Assembly (NCBI GenBank): GCA_020086605.1
Contig: JACBWW010000049.1
Span: 5,433,532-5,497,531 of the forward strand
DNA: 64,000 nucleotides
Source of the DNA: Lanius collurio
Taxonomy: Eukaryota; Chordata; Aves; Passeriformes; Laniidae
Reading direction: 5' to 3'
Under the pieces are notes generated by a model. The model saw only the letters and a program-made list of their open reading frames with translations. It did not search any database and had not been told where the DNA came from. Made by a program: the position numbers and the translations under genes. Below, one piece after another: positions 37,293-51,200 of the stretch (position 1 is its first letter; each line of letters opens with the position of its first letter).

Positions 37293-40200
37293 TTCATGTA
37301 TAGACAGAATTCAGTGCAGAATGCCTAATTTCACTGTTTTCTCTACATTGTACAGCTGTAGCCTTAGAATTCAGTTTAGCAACTCTTTATGAGAGTTCTG
37401 TAATTATACAAAGCAGTGAAAACATTCATGAAACTGTTTTTAAGGAAAAATAATTGAATTGTTTGTAATGAAATGGAAAGCAAACTTAAACTTATAAAGT
37501 CCAGCTTGCTGAGATGTACCTGATGTTGTCTAAAGAACTTAGATTAAAATTATATATTCCTGTAGCTCATTAAAACTGTGTATGGGACTTCTGCTATATT
37601 TAATAATACATAAGGTTTTAATTTTTCTATTTGCATGCAGGAATTTGGCTAAATAAGTGAAATGGCAGGATGATTAACTTGGGCTACAAGCCTATGTGGC
37701 AGAAGAAACAGTGCCTGAATAGGTTCAGTTCAACAGCAGGCTTAAAAGCTTTGGCCTCCATCTGGCATCTTTCCATTCTCAGAGCTATGTGTTGGCCTCT
37801 TAAAACATTTGGGTATAAAGGCAAATTGCTTCCCACCTGGCCTTTGGCTGGGCTACATCTTCATTATTTACTAAAGATGAGTTACCCTTAGTGGTGTTAA
37901 GGAAGCCCTAAGAAACACAAATTCATTTTCAAGATCAAGATTCAAATCAGCATTGGTAGAATACAAAGTTGTGCTTGCTGGTGAAAAATTAAAGTATTTG
38001 CTGTTTCTGTGTTGGACAATGAAATAGTAGATTTTGTCCAAAGAACGTGTCCTCCCAAGATGGCAGGACTTGCTTGCTGTTAATATTTTATTAATCAGCA
38101 TTCTTATCATCAATGCATGCGTTTTCAATTTAACAGTGCAAGTCTAAGGACATGATTCTACTTGTCTTATTTAAGGAAACCTTTACTCTTTCTACTTTAC
38201 TGATCAATTTCTATAAAAGTTGCAGATTTTTGTAAATACATTCAAACAAATATTTTTATGACAATGTTCTACACTTAGAAATAGTTTACATGACAATAAT
38301 TGAAATAAAACAGAAGTCCTTGGTTGTTTTACGTTGCTTATTTAAAGACTGTTTGAATTGGATCTTCCACATGTGGCAGACTCTTTGCCTTCATATATTC
38401 AGTGTGACTGAGTTACATTTAAGAGGAAAGTGGCACTGCAGGACAATTTACTAACCTGCACATGCTGCTCCAGAAGGCTGCATATCTGTCAGAAGTTCTG
38501 TTCTATACCCATTAATCCTGTGGAAATAAATATCTCCAGTACCAAGGGATACTCCATTGCTCTTGGATACCTGTATTTGGCAACTGAATGGAGACTTGCT
38601 CCAGATGCAGAACACACTAATTAATTCATCTTGTGTGTTTCATCCATGAAGAAGATCAGAGGCACTCAGAATAAGAATGTAGAGGTATTTTTCTTAAGCC
38701 CAAAACTTGATTTAAGAAATCCAGCTTTGGCAAAAAAAAAAAGATTTGCCTGAGTTGATCTGTTTATCTTCCTGCTCTCCCATGATAAAAGTTTTTTAGA
38801 GAGGCCTTTCTTGGTCTACAAATAAATCAGCATAAAGACTTTCAGCAGATCCATTTAGGGGGATAAATAGAAGTTATGTGGCAGTTAAATTACCTGAATA
38901 TGCCCCAAAGAGAGGGAAGCAGATTTGACCCTGGTTTGTTAGTATTTCCTGTCCACAGTGAGTGTATGGAAGGCTGTTTCCTTCAAATGACCAAACTGCT
39001 GTCTGGCTCCTAAACATTGCACGTTACCTTTTGGTACTTCAGTGTCCACAGCTAAAGTCTTTAGACTCTCCAAAGACTTTTGCTGAGCATGTGTTCCCTA
39101 TGCCTGAAGTATGAAGTTTTTTGCCTCTTACCAAGGTCCTGTTATGGTTCTCAAGAGAGGCAGTAGAACACACTTACCTTGTTCTCTGCAGTGAGGTTTC
39201 TTCTTCAGAGCACACTCAGCCTCTTTTTCCTCTCCCCTTCCTGCATGACTGACCAGGGTAAGGAGGAGGAGCTCTGATTTTCCTCAGGAGCCTTGCATTG
39301 AAGTATACCCTGCTTGACTTCAAAGACCTTCACTGCCCCATATTTACCACATTCCAGAAAAGTGCTAGAATTTTCTGGGCTGGAAGCCTTCTTAATCCTT
39401 CCTGTGCTGGCTTTCATATTTTACATAAAATGATCAAATATGCTTTGGAGCAGAGCCTGTAGTCAGGGTTTTGGTCTTGTTTTACCTGTGTGCTACAGAA
39501 TCCTGGGCATGTTCCTCCTGAATTTCTGTATTTTTCTCTCTTTCTTGTCCTTCATACAAAACTAGGCTGTGCAAAGTGGGTGATCTTTCACAGGACAAGC
39601 TGGAAAACTGGGTACCAAAATACCTTATATCTTCCAACTAGGTTCCCATTAAACATGTGGACTCAAACCCTGCAAAGAAAGGATAGCTCTGAACAGGCAG
39701 TGGGAGAATCAGTTGTCCTTGTGTTAAAATAAACCACAAAAAGCTTTCTGGTAAAATGAAATATCTATTACCAATGGGAGGTTCCAACATCTAAATAATA
39801 TAAAATCAGGATAATATAATTTTAAAGAACATAAATCCAGAGGAAGACATAGCTGAAATGTGGGAAATCAAGTGCAGACATCTGCATGGTTTGGAAAGAG
39901 TTGCTGGGCTAAAGCTGGGCTTATTTATACTCATCTTAGTGCTGGCAATGCTATTGGGTGACTCCTTCCAGAGCCAAGAAGCTTCTTCATTGTCCTTAAT
40001 ATGTTTTGGGAGAGCTGAGGTTCCTTCACATGTCCAGTTTGTACCTTATAGGGCTTTTAAACTCAGACTCAGCACAAGTCATTCACTTGTGTACTCAGTC
40101 TGGTCAGCAGTTTCTGGAGCAGAATAGGTACTATGGAAAAGTTGTCCATGAACTAATAAAGCTTATTTATGATGACCTAATCTGGCTTTCTGTTGAGATA

Positions 40201-42304
40201 GCCTCTGTCTCTGCATCCAGGACATGGTTAATCCAGCATCCACTGAAGCAAACTACAGAGAACTGCAAGTTGACTGCAGGCAAGCTGAGAAATAACACAC
40301 AGGGTAAAGGGATGTAGTGGTTCACTTGAGAGAATGGTTGTATGTGAAAAGTGCTGGCAAGGATGGTGATGTTCACATTCTGCAGTCTGGGGTCATGTAA
40401 AATGCTGCATAAAATTCTAGCTGTAGATTGTATCACTGCTTATTTAGGATTCAATCTTTCCTGTTCAAAAGACAGATTCCCTGAAACAGTGAACAGTGAG
40501 CAGACTTCACTTCATGAGAGAATGCAGTCGAGACAAAGGAGCTATTCTATCTACCTCTTAATTTTGGGAGTCAATATGAAACAAAGAAAAGGAGTTCTAA
40601 ATCCTGCCCTGCCTTAAATCATGGCTGTCTCTGTTGAGTTGTGCTGTCATGCTTTGTATACTAAGGTTTTGTTAGGTGCAACCAAATCAAGTCCTTTCTC
40701 TGATTATTATTTCTTACAGTGTTCATTTTTTTTCCAGTGCAAGAAAAATAACTGTAGACATGAAGACAGTGATGTTGTTGTGTAGCAGCAATTTTTGCAG
40801 TAATGCATAAATTTGAAAACCCTAATTCCTGCTCTGTAATTTCCAGCTCAGGATGTGTGTGGTAGTCCTCCCAGGCATAAAGTTCATCTGTGGTTTCCTT
40901 AATAAAAATACGAACTGCTGTTTATGAAGAGAAATTTGAAGGAACTCCTAGGTTGTGAGGCTGAAAGAACCCAATTCCCTTTAAAACACAGGGGGGGTAG
41001 GTGCCTAAGTCCCTCAGGGTCTCTTGGTATAAGAGGCGCCCATATCCTATGGATTAATCCCCTCTCCACATCCTGGCAATGCAGAACTCGCCTGAGCAGA
41101 GTGTGATGGTCACATATCCCTGCTTGAAAGAACTCCTACTGCAGCCAGATAAGGAATATTCCTTTGGCCCTGATTCAGATGGAAGTGAAAAGTATGATTT
41201 TTCTTGGAAGAAAACTGAATCCCTTAACTGTTTTCTCCTGCCGCCACAGCACAGCTACTGATTTACAGCAGCATGAGGTCGACTTTTCCATCTACATAAT
41301 ATTTGGAGAAAGCTTATGGCAACATAATGTGTAAATGAGTATAAGCAGAGTGTGTTTGCTTTTCCTTCCTGCTTGTCTGCACAAAGACGATCTTGCCAAT
41401 ATCTCTTTTGTGTTGAATGCTGCACACCAGGAGTTCTTTAAACTGATGTTTGTACTGCAGGTGACAGCTCCTATTTGCCTACTGGGAATAAATCTTACAG
41501 TCTTCTCATCTGGGAACAAGAAAACACAGCAAATCCAATCTCCCCTGAAGTAAAGCAGGCATCTGAATTGGTACCATCAGGACACTGGATGTTTACAGGG
41601 GAAGCCAACTTTAAAACCTGGGTAACTCTCCTGAAGAATGGTGCTGGGAAGATGCTGTGAATGAGTGTATTTGGGTAGAATAACCTTACCTCTTCCCTAG
41701 CTGGCACAGGACTTTTTTTCCTGGGCTGCTCTCAAGAGTTCTCTGTCTTCCCAGTAATGTGTCTGGGCATCCCAGAGCAAGGTGTGGGTCAGTATCTTGT
41801 CAAGTCAATTCTCTGATTTTGCATTTTCCCCAATCTACTGCTCATTTCTGTAATTACATGTGTAGCCCCAGGTATCAGAGGTAAGGTATACAGCAACACC
41901 AACAACAGAAAAAAAATAGTAATGAGCTTTAATATTAATGACTATTCATTTATTCTGTTGTGGGATTTGTTTGTTTCTTTCTTTCTTTTTCTCCCCAAAG
42001 CTCTGCTACCTTTCTGTTATTTACCAATTTCATTCCTTTCCATGCCAGTGGTCAGGGGCTGACAACATGCTCTGCTGATCAGAGCAAACAGCTTTTGAAT
42101 TTTTACATCTTTCCAATTTGAAGCATTCCTAACTTTCACAGGGCAAGAATTACAAGACCCCCTTTCAACTACTTGTAATTTATTACTGCTTTCATGAAAG
42201 GATTAAATGCATTAGCTACAAGCCCAGTCTTGCATTCAGCATAGTCCCAAAACGTCTACCAGTTATAATGTGCATTTTTGCAAATATACTTTTCATGCAA
42301 TGTA
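37293..42304. other. long non-coding stretch, no gene seen
   Basis: No recognised mobile element. Open frames up to 103 codons around 39850-40436 overlap on both strands and are judged chance. A slightly GC-richer patch lies at 40960-41110. Confidence 0.5.
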
Positions 42305-42545
42305 TCACAGAATCATAGAATATTCTGAGTGTGAAGGGACCCACAAGGATCATCAAGTCTGACTCTTAGTCCTGCAAAGGACCATTTCCAAGAGTCACAC
42401 CATGTACCTGAGAGCATTGTCCAAACACTCCTTGAACTCTGTCAGGCTCAGTGCTGTGACCACTGCCCTGGGGAGCCTGGTCCAGGGTCCATGAAGTGAA
42501 GAAACTTTTCCTGATATCCAACCTAAACCTCCTCTGACACAACAG
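42305..42545 (-). mobile_element. CR1 LINE 3'-end copy, 5'-truncated
   Basis: The best-preserved repeat in the window. On the + strand it starts TCACAGAATCATAGAAT, the reverse complement of the tandem octamer tail of CR1. It runs through GGGACCCACAAGGATCATCA, TGTCCAAACACTCCTTGAAC, CTGGGGAGCCTGGTCCAG and TTTTCCTGATATCCAACC, matching the reverse complement of the avian CR1 3' end in order. About 240 bases remain. The reverse transcriptase domain is absent because the copy is truncated at its 5' end (right side here). Its tail octamers are still clear, so it is probably younger than the two other copies. The 64-codon reverse-strand open frame at 42395-42589 lies mostly in this UTR-like sequence and is not a gene. 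Confidence 0.92.
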
Positions 42546-45500
42546 AATGTAGTTTTATAGGTATTTGGAAGAACACTTAGATATTTCACCAGAATTCAAT
42601 TTAACCATACACTTATAGAATAAAACATGGTCATACACCAGAATGTTGTTATTTTTCACAGATACATTGAAATTTGATGCAACATATGTTGGTCTCCAGT
42701 GAAAGCCCTTTTGAAAAAAGCAAAAGTATGCAGTGATCTCGTGCTAACATTATAGATATTAAACCCTTTATCCCAACAAATCATATAATTATATAAGCAC
42801 ATATGATTAATTAAGTATATTTTACTGATGGAGAAGATTATTATTACTCTAGATAGATTGTATCTAGATAATTTCTTTCACTCTTATATGGTAAAAGTTT
42901 TCTATATGGCGTCTGTATTCCCTCAGTATCCATTCATCTGCACATAACTGTGCTAGATTAAAAGACAAAATAAAACAAACAAAAAACCCCTAAACAACAG
43001 CACACAAACAAACCCATAAAATCATAATCACGTTTCTCTGCTCTTTTTCAGTGTTCCAGTCTGCAGACAATTTTTTTTCCTCAGACATGACAAGTCCCTT
43101 TTAGCAGCTTGATTGTCACTCAGTCATATTTCTCATATTTCAAATTTCAGTTACATTTCTGACTTTTTTCCAAACTATTTCTAGTTGTTTAAACTTTCGT
43201 AGAGCAGAGGCACTCAAAGAAGACACAATAACCCCAGAGCAGTAAACATGACAAATAGGTAATGCAAGCTTCCCACTCACTTTCCTTGGTTTTCATTATA
43301 CTATTTTTTGATAGGCTCAATCAGATTGAGATCATGATCAGCTATATACCCACAGTGCCAGCTCTCTATTTTCATGGTCACTGCATCCCAGGAAGCATTC
43401 AAATATTTTAAATTCATTGCCTGTAATTTTATAATTGGGTATATACATTTTTGTTGGTGGTGATAAAGAGCCTGTTAATCAGCTTTCTTCATTACTCTTC
43501 ATTTTCATATGATTTACTGTGTGAAGGTATTTAGGAATTGGGTGTTTTCAAGACTGTTGATAAAAAATATCGGATGGTAATTTAGTCTGAACCATAAAAA
43601 AAATTTCCCTCTTGATAAACCCTCATTGAGGAGTGTTTGTGGAGATTTAACCACAAGCAAGGTTTTAATCCTCGTAATATGTCATATGTTGATTTTATAA
43701 TGTGTTCCTTTCATAGAATGTTGTGTGATAAGTCAAATATCTCGTACAATATATACTGTATCATTTACCTTTATCAGTGGGAACGTGTAATCTCATTGAA
43801 AGATACTTTGACAAGAATTATGTTTATAAACCCACATTGACTGACTTTAATGACATTACCCTCCTTTGGATTTTGAGTAGTAAAGCCCCATATCAACTAT
43901 GCTATTATTTTGTACTATGTCAGTGTCAAGTTGTCAGGAATATAATTACCAGATTGTCCCACTTACCCATTTAAAATATTGACACAACATTATTTTTTTC
44001 CAGTTCTCTGGAATACTCCAATATGCCAAGACTCATGCAGTCAAAATACTGTTATTGTTGTTGTTAAAAGCAAAACAAACACCATTACCCAGAGATTTCC
44101 TCACTCTGGTCTTAAAAAAATCAAACTTTATTCTGACCTAGCTACTAAATTAACCCTCCCAAACTTCCTTCTGTCTGCAGGTATTCTTGAACTGAAAAGT
44201 GTAGTTTATAGTACTTTTACTGATTTATAGAGTTACTAAGATTTTTTTTTTAATTAAATATATCATTAATTCTGCCAATTCACACCCAGAAAAAGTAGTC
44301 TAATATAGAGGTTTGACCATAAAAATTAACACCTCTTTTCTACGTTCAGAAAAAAAATATAAGCCCAGATATTCTTAAAAACACTTTTGACATACCAGTT
44401 GGATCTAAGATGTATGTTAGATACAGTCTTCACCACTCCCATCATTTTTTGATCCAGATCTACAGCCACTGGAATGCACTATTCCCTTCTTATCTGTGGA
44501 AAAACGTGTTACCTTTCACAGAAAACCCTTCTTGACTCACAGAGAGGTGATGCACACCCAGTTCTCATCAAACGGCACGAAGCCAGCACGTGATTATCAG
44601 GTATAGCTGGGAAAGCCTCACTGGTTCCCTTGACTAATGAGATAAAAAAACAACAAAAAAATTGGCTTTAGATCTTACATGGTACCAAGCACAAGATTTC
44701 AGCAGGCTGCAGCTGTAGCATTCCTCCAAGTTCCTGCAGAAATCCTCTGTGGAGGCAGTCCCACCTGAGCTGACAGTGCTAGGGAGAAGTATCTCACTCC
44801 AGTCAGCCCTTGTCATAGCAGTGGGATGAACTGCACCCTGGAACACTTTGTGCTCTCTCCTCGGGTGAACAGCAGCTTCTTTGTGGTGCACATGCACCTT
44901 GCAGATGTCCAGAGTTAGTGTGGAGGATTCCAGCAGGGGTGCCCAGTTCTGACACTGTCAGATGCATCTTGGGCGAGCAGTGATCAGTATATGATGCTCA
45001 TATATAAAACAGGGGTGTTGGCATTGTCACCTCCATGGTAAGGAGCAATGGGGCTTTTTAGAACTTGGAAGGAATGCATTAAAGTACCTGTCCATAGTAA
45101 CTTCCTAAATCAGACTCCATTGAGGTTATCTCTGTGGCTTCAGCAACATTTTCTGAGAGGAAGGAGCCACACAAATGGTCTCAGAAACTCCAGTGTTTTT
45201 ATTTTCTGTATATTTACTTAAGACTTAGTCCCATTCCTCCTACTGAGGTTTGCATCACTCCATGAGGGCTGTTCATCTGCAGGATAGAACAAGATCATCT
45301 GGATTTTATGTTCATATTTAACAGAAGAGCAGTCAAAAATTAAAACATTTATGCACCAACAGGTATCTTAATTCAGATTTGCCCCATATTCTTCAAAAGA
45401 GAAGAGAATAGCTCTGATGTACGCAATGACTTCTCAGAATAATTTTTTTATCATTTAGGGCTTTGTTGTTTTATTAAAAAGTTTTTTAAACATTTAATGA

Positions 45501-48140
45501 ACTTGAGATGGCTTTATTTCCTTAAGTGATACTGTGAAAAATAAGGCTTGCAAATATTTTTAACCTCCATGTTTCTTAAATGACATCAGTCTTACTTTAA
45601 AAAGAAACAGGACTGCAAATGATCTCAAGTGTAAAATTAAATCAATGATTAAACTTTTCAAGTAAGTCTTATTCATTCAAAAAATATTTGTACAATCCCT
45701 ATTCACAAGCTTGCTTTGTTATGTTTTAACCTATCTAAAAATCATGTTTGATTCCTGGTATGTTTATTTAATATAACAGACATATTTCTAGCCTCACCTG
45801 CCCGCACAGGATTTTCTTTCTATTCACTCCAGACCTTGCTGTGAAAAAAAGCTAATGACTTGTCTGTCTTCATTCATTTAAAGAATTTGTGTTAGTCAGC
45901 TCTGCAGAGGAAGGAAGTGTTTTCTAGTAATTGAAGACTGGATCCAAATCTAGCAAAAATGAAAAGTAGAGTTAGTTCAGGAATTTTTTTTGTGTGTAAT
46001 GTTTTCACCAGGAAATTCCAATTCATTAATTCTTTTCGAAGGACCATGCTGGTTTTGATAAAAACTTCATTAGGAAAATCTTCTCATATGCAGTGCACAA
46101 TTTTTGGTCAAAACCAGAAACAGACATGCTTGGATCCAAGCTACCAAGATGTCAATGGCAAGAGCAAAAACTCTTTTGCAAGAATCAGTTTGAAATTCTT
46201 CCTTTGCAGCAGACGGGGCAGACGTTTAAGCTTGAATTTCTGTCATCCTTCAGGAAGGCACACAGGTCAGCAGCTCCTTGCTGCTCCTTACTTTCCTTCG
46301 GTGTGAAGAGGATTGCAGCCAACATCTCTGGTGAGAAAGAACCATGCTTTTTCCTTGCTCCAGAGATGGCCCTACCTGGTATGTGGCTCACATTTTAGTT
46401 GCAGTACTCGTGGGCAAATCCATGATCTACCAGACCCACGTCTAGATCCTCTCTAGATCTAGAGCTGCTGATGTAACTTCTTGTATTTCTATTTGAAAAT
46501 AATTTTAATTTCATAATTTTCAGCATATAAAATAGCAACAAGAGGAAAGAGCTTCCTTTAAAAGATTCCCTCTGGTTTATTGTCCTTTGGTCTATCCATC
46601 GATAGCTCATCATTTTTACAGAGAGGTTTGAAGGATGAGATTTTAGAAAAACACCAAACATAAGTTCACTGAGAGCAACTCAGCAATGGAAAAGCAATAG
46701 TTCATAGGAAGGAAATGTGAGAGAAACATCAAGTGTGGGAGGAAGAGGGCACAGAAAAGGAATATTTGTATCAGACTCATGGGTGAAGGTATTAACAGGA
46801 GCACTTAGGCAGTACAGGAAACATGTCTGAATATTGTGAAATGTGCCAGAACAGGCAGGGATTTTTCACTGCATAAAAGAGATTATTTTCCTATGATTAT
46901 CCCCTTATGAGTTTTAATTTCTAAATAAATTAAATCACCAAACAAGTCAATTTCTAGTAAAGATTTCATGGTACCTTCCCTCTGTCCTTCTCTAGCTCCC
47001 TCTTACAAGATTATTGTCTTTACCTTGTAAATTCGCAAGCTTAGACAGCGTGTTTAAACATGCTTTCAACCACTTCACAAGTCTACCTATCAAAGGCTCC
47101 ATTCTGCTGTTGACATCTGCCAGAAACTTCAGGTGTCCCCTAAGACTGATTTTATGAATGTGCAGATGAGGGGGATTTGCTCACAAAGGCTGGACACAGA
47201 CCTTGGCATAACTCAGTGCTTACTGGAAACACTGGAGCTTTGTTCACAAGTTAAGCCTTACCTCTTTAAAACAGGGCTGTTGGCTTTTCCTTTCTTTACA
47301 TGCATCTTTTCTGAGGCTCCTTCAAAGCAATAGAGACAGGGATTTGTATTTATTTTGTGTATTTGCTTCAAAGATCTCATTAACCTTATGAAGTTACAAC
47401 ATTGAGTCTACAACATAATGGTGAGATGCCTCGTAATTCTGCCTTACAATTAAGCTCTCACTCAACAGATTCTCCCAGCCCCCAAGGGCTGTGCTCAGGG
47501 AAATCTTAACAATCAGGAGAGGGGAGCAGGTCTCTGTGTGACACTAAAGTGGAGTGAAGGAGCTTAGCATAAAGCCAAGGTAAAGCAAAGTAGGTGAGAG
47601 ACTGGCAGATGAATGAAGGGCTGAACCACTGGTTTTGGGAGCCCTTAGGGCTTTCTTTGTTTTAAATCTCTGCTGATCAACATTTTTCTGGCTTCTGTCT
47701 CTTCTGTTGTCTGAAGGGTGGCAGACAGTTTCAGATGAACCAAGCCCACAGTGTTTAGGTCAGGTTTAGATTCAATGTATTTATGCCAAATTGCATCAGT
47801 CCAGCACAACAGTCATACTGACCCTTCAGAAAGCAAATCCAAAATGTAGATAAAGCATTGTCTTTAACTTGCCAATTCTTCTACATATAAGTTAAAATAT
47901 GGTTTTCTTATTAATTTACTGAGCTTGAATTCCCTTAAGATGAAGGGCTGGATGTTTTGATTATTACAATATCCTTTCCTTCAGCCTCCAGATATGCAAC
48001 TTGCTGTGCTCAGAGCCATTCAGAGCATTGCTCATCAGTCATGTGCTTTCACAATGTAACACTTCTCTTTTGCCTCATCCCTGGATCTCACTTCTCTAAA
48101 AATCTAATTGTCACTTGTCTTCAATTTTAAGGTCTTCTAG
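42546..48140. other. long non-coding stretch, no gene seen
   Basis: Contains an A/C-rich low-complexity patch at 42966-43018. A GC-richer block lies at about 44660-44960, with CpG sites just upstream near 44573-44592, and I could not assign it to a family. Open frames reach 115 codons (45959-46306) without recognisable content. Confidence 0.5.
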
Positions 48141-48200
48141 AGGTTTCTAGATTTATTTCTCTTTTATTTCAGGTTTTCAGATTTATTTCTCTTTTATTAC
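48141..48200. repeat. tandem duplication, 2 x 30 bp
   Basis: Unit one (48141-48170) and unit two (48171-48200) are adjacent and differ at only about four positions. Both contain AGATTTATTTCTCTTTTATT or a near-identical string. It is a recent local duplication in T-rich sequence. Confidence 0.85.
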
Positions 48201-51200
48201 ACAAATGGTAACTCTGGGCCTATCCTGTGTTGTTTTGTCACTACTTACTTGTTTTCAACAAGGACTTTAGTGGTTCTTCTCTGTTTCCGTGAACCTCAGC
48301 TGATGGCCAAGCTTATTTCAAACACGATACTTTATGACACTCGAACAACTTCTGGTAAAGTAGATAGTCAGAGAACCAAATGTTCAAATCCCTTTTCCTG
48401 CCACATGACTGAAGGTTCAGCTATTGTCACAGCTGACTTCCAGAGCAATTTGTCCTGCAGCACTTTCTTTATCTCAGAGTGGATGAGAAAAAAGGAAACT
48501 GGACCAGGCTGGTGACTCAGTGAATGGTTCAGGTGGCCCACAGCAGATCCTGTAAGCCTTAGCTCAGGGACTGTCACTTTATTTTCTGCCTGCAGAGAAC
48601 TTATTGCAGTGGAGATATGTTTTGTGATGACAATGGAATATTATGAAAATAAAAACCATCATACTACAAAACCTTCATATGTCACAAATACTTCCTTCCC
48701 TAATATATTGTCTTTCCAAACCTTATGCCAGAGTTCTCCAGAGACAACAGAAATTCTAATTTGTACTTTTGCAGGTGTAATTGCCTATTAAAGGTGCACA
48801 AAGCTCTGTATAAAGTTACTGGGCCATGTAAGCTCAACTATCTTAATTTTTTTTAAAAAACCTTCCCTTTTAAGAACTACAGGCCTTCATGTTACCCAGT
48901 ATAATCTGCTAAAAATTTAGGAGTTCTTTGTGTCCTTTTCATTTACACTTCTACCATAGTAAATAAAGGAGGTTGCTCATCTCTGAACAGCAGTTGTTCA
49001 CATTTCAGCTTCGATGGGATAAATATATCTAAACATGCCAATATTACTCTACTAACTTTACCAATTAACTTGAACAAAATGTTGAGATGGAGCATCCTAA
49101 GAACCAGAATTAAAGGCAGTTGGAGATGCTCCAGATTCTGTTACCTGAGCAAGTCTGAGCTTCTCCAGTTTTATAATAATGCTATCAATTTGTTAACACA
49201 CATTTTCATTTTCACTATGACTAGAAATATGTATAAAACATTCACCAGTAACAAAAAAATACACGTGGGCTTAATACTTTTACATACTTTTCCTACTGTA
49301 AGATACAATATATAAATGTCTGCAAAGAGCACAGAAAATTTGAAGTAGTAGCTCTGATTAGACTGCTTAAACTAAAGAATCATGCCAAATCCAAGAGCAA
49401 AACATAAACTTAGAATATCCCACCAAGGAAGAACCATTATGGTAGGAGTAATCATAGGCTCTTGGAATATCATGTTGATCTGTAAAAAACACATGAAGAT
49501 GAAATAATGCAGTTTCCACTGACTTATAATTAAAACCACTGATGCAGTCACCCAATCCAGACTTTGGGAAACATGAGAGGAGTTCTCTGGCTAAGCCATA
49601 CCATTTTAGTGCATTAGTTTATTATCTTGCATACAGATTTTGCTGTAATGATGCACATCAGCTAGTGTTGGAGTATTAGTGTTCTCTACACGGTTCCTAT
49701 ACCTGGCATAGGCAACAGGGAGTCTTTCCAAAAGATAATATGTCAAGACCAATCTGCCACTTAAATTATCTGAAAAGGAAATGTACAGTCAGTAGCACTT
49801 GGCCTTTCTTATGCTTAATCCTTGACATAATCCCAAACATAATAAAACTGTCAGAATTTTCCTTCTACTTGCTTCTAATAGGACATATATTAATTAAAAC
49901 AAGCAATGTGTAATAGGATGCAGAACTTGCTCAAGTGTGCTCATGTATTGAATTTCAGAGATGAGAATTCCTCCAGATCTCTGCTTTGCAGTCAAACACT
50001 GGTTTCTAAGTCTTAGATTTTAATGGGGGTGTATCGACTTATGACTTCGCCCTGCACTTCAGAAAGGACTTATTATACACCAAAGTCAGGGGCAGGTCTT
50101 CATTCCACTTTAACTTTTTTCAGAACTCAGACCATAAATCATCCATTTCTCTCTGGCTGGAGATATGCCACTGTGCCTTCCCAGCTCTCCAGAAGCGCCT
50201 CCTCTGTGGACCATTTGGATAATGGTCACGAACCCTCAATTCTAGTAGAAAAGGTAACTTCTGGCATATAGCTGCCCCTCCCCAGATGAGTTCTTTAGAT
50301 CATTGTAGGAATTGGGGAGGACTTTATAAATAAAATATTGGTACTGGGTGATATTTAAAATACATTTTCCATCATCTGAAGAGAAGGGCAAGAAAGTGTA
50401 TGGCTCAAAAAACCTGAAATCTTCCCATTTCTTTTCTTTCCTTCCTCCTCTGAAAGAAGCTGTTGCCTCAGTCATCCACACTGTCATGAGTAATTGCATT
50501 TCCAGTGCAGATGCAGAGTTCTTCCCACTTGATTGCACAAGTCAGGAGGGCTCTAAGTTCAAGTGTTGGTTTCCTGAAGATCCTTTGTCCAATATTTTTT
50601 TGGCTTGGAGTGCAAAACTGTGAAATTCAAAAACCTAGTTGTTTCCTTTTGTCCTGTTTTTTGTGTCTCTGTCAGTGAAACAGACCTAAATTTACAATCA
50701 CAGTTTCTCTTTAAATATAGACTGATTCACAGTGCTTAATATTTGTCATTGTTGGTCATGATCCATTCAAGCTGTTTGCTATCTGAATTCCATTGAACAA
50801 AAAAAGGTATCTAATGGTAGAACTTTCTTTCTTCATCTATGAAGCAATGTACAATATCCTTAATGCTGAATCTCTTGAATCAAATTATTTTGGGCTCCAT
50901 AATTGAAGTAGCTCCATTTTCTCCTGTTGGTCAAATGCAGATGATTAAATAATTTTTTGAAGATGAACCATAGTGTTTCATCATACAATTAACTCAATGG
51001 TCAAGCAGACAATTATCTAATGAAGTTTATTCATTACCAGAGGTGTTTCAAGTAACTAGATTCTATTATATCCTAGAAGAAAAACTCACAAGAGCTAATG
51101 ACCTCAGAGTAGTGAAGAGGCATTTAAGATATTTTTCCCCCCGAATAAATGTATCTGCAGACTGAGGCAGTCTGAACTCATATGGACTATTGCCACAGAA

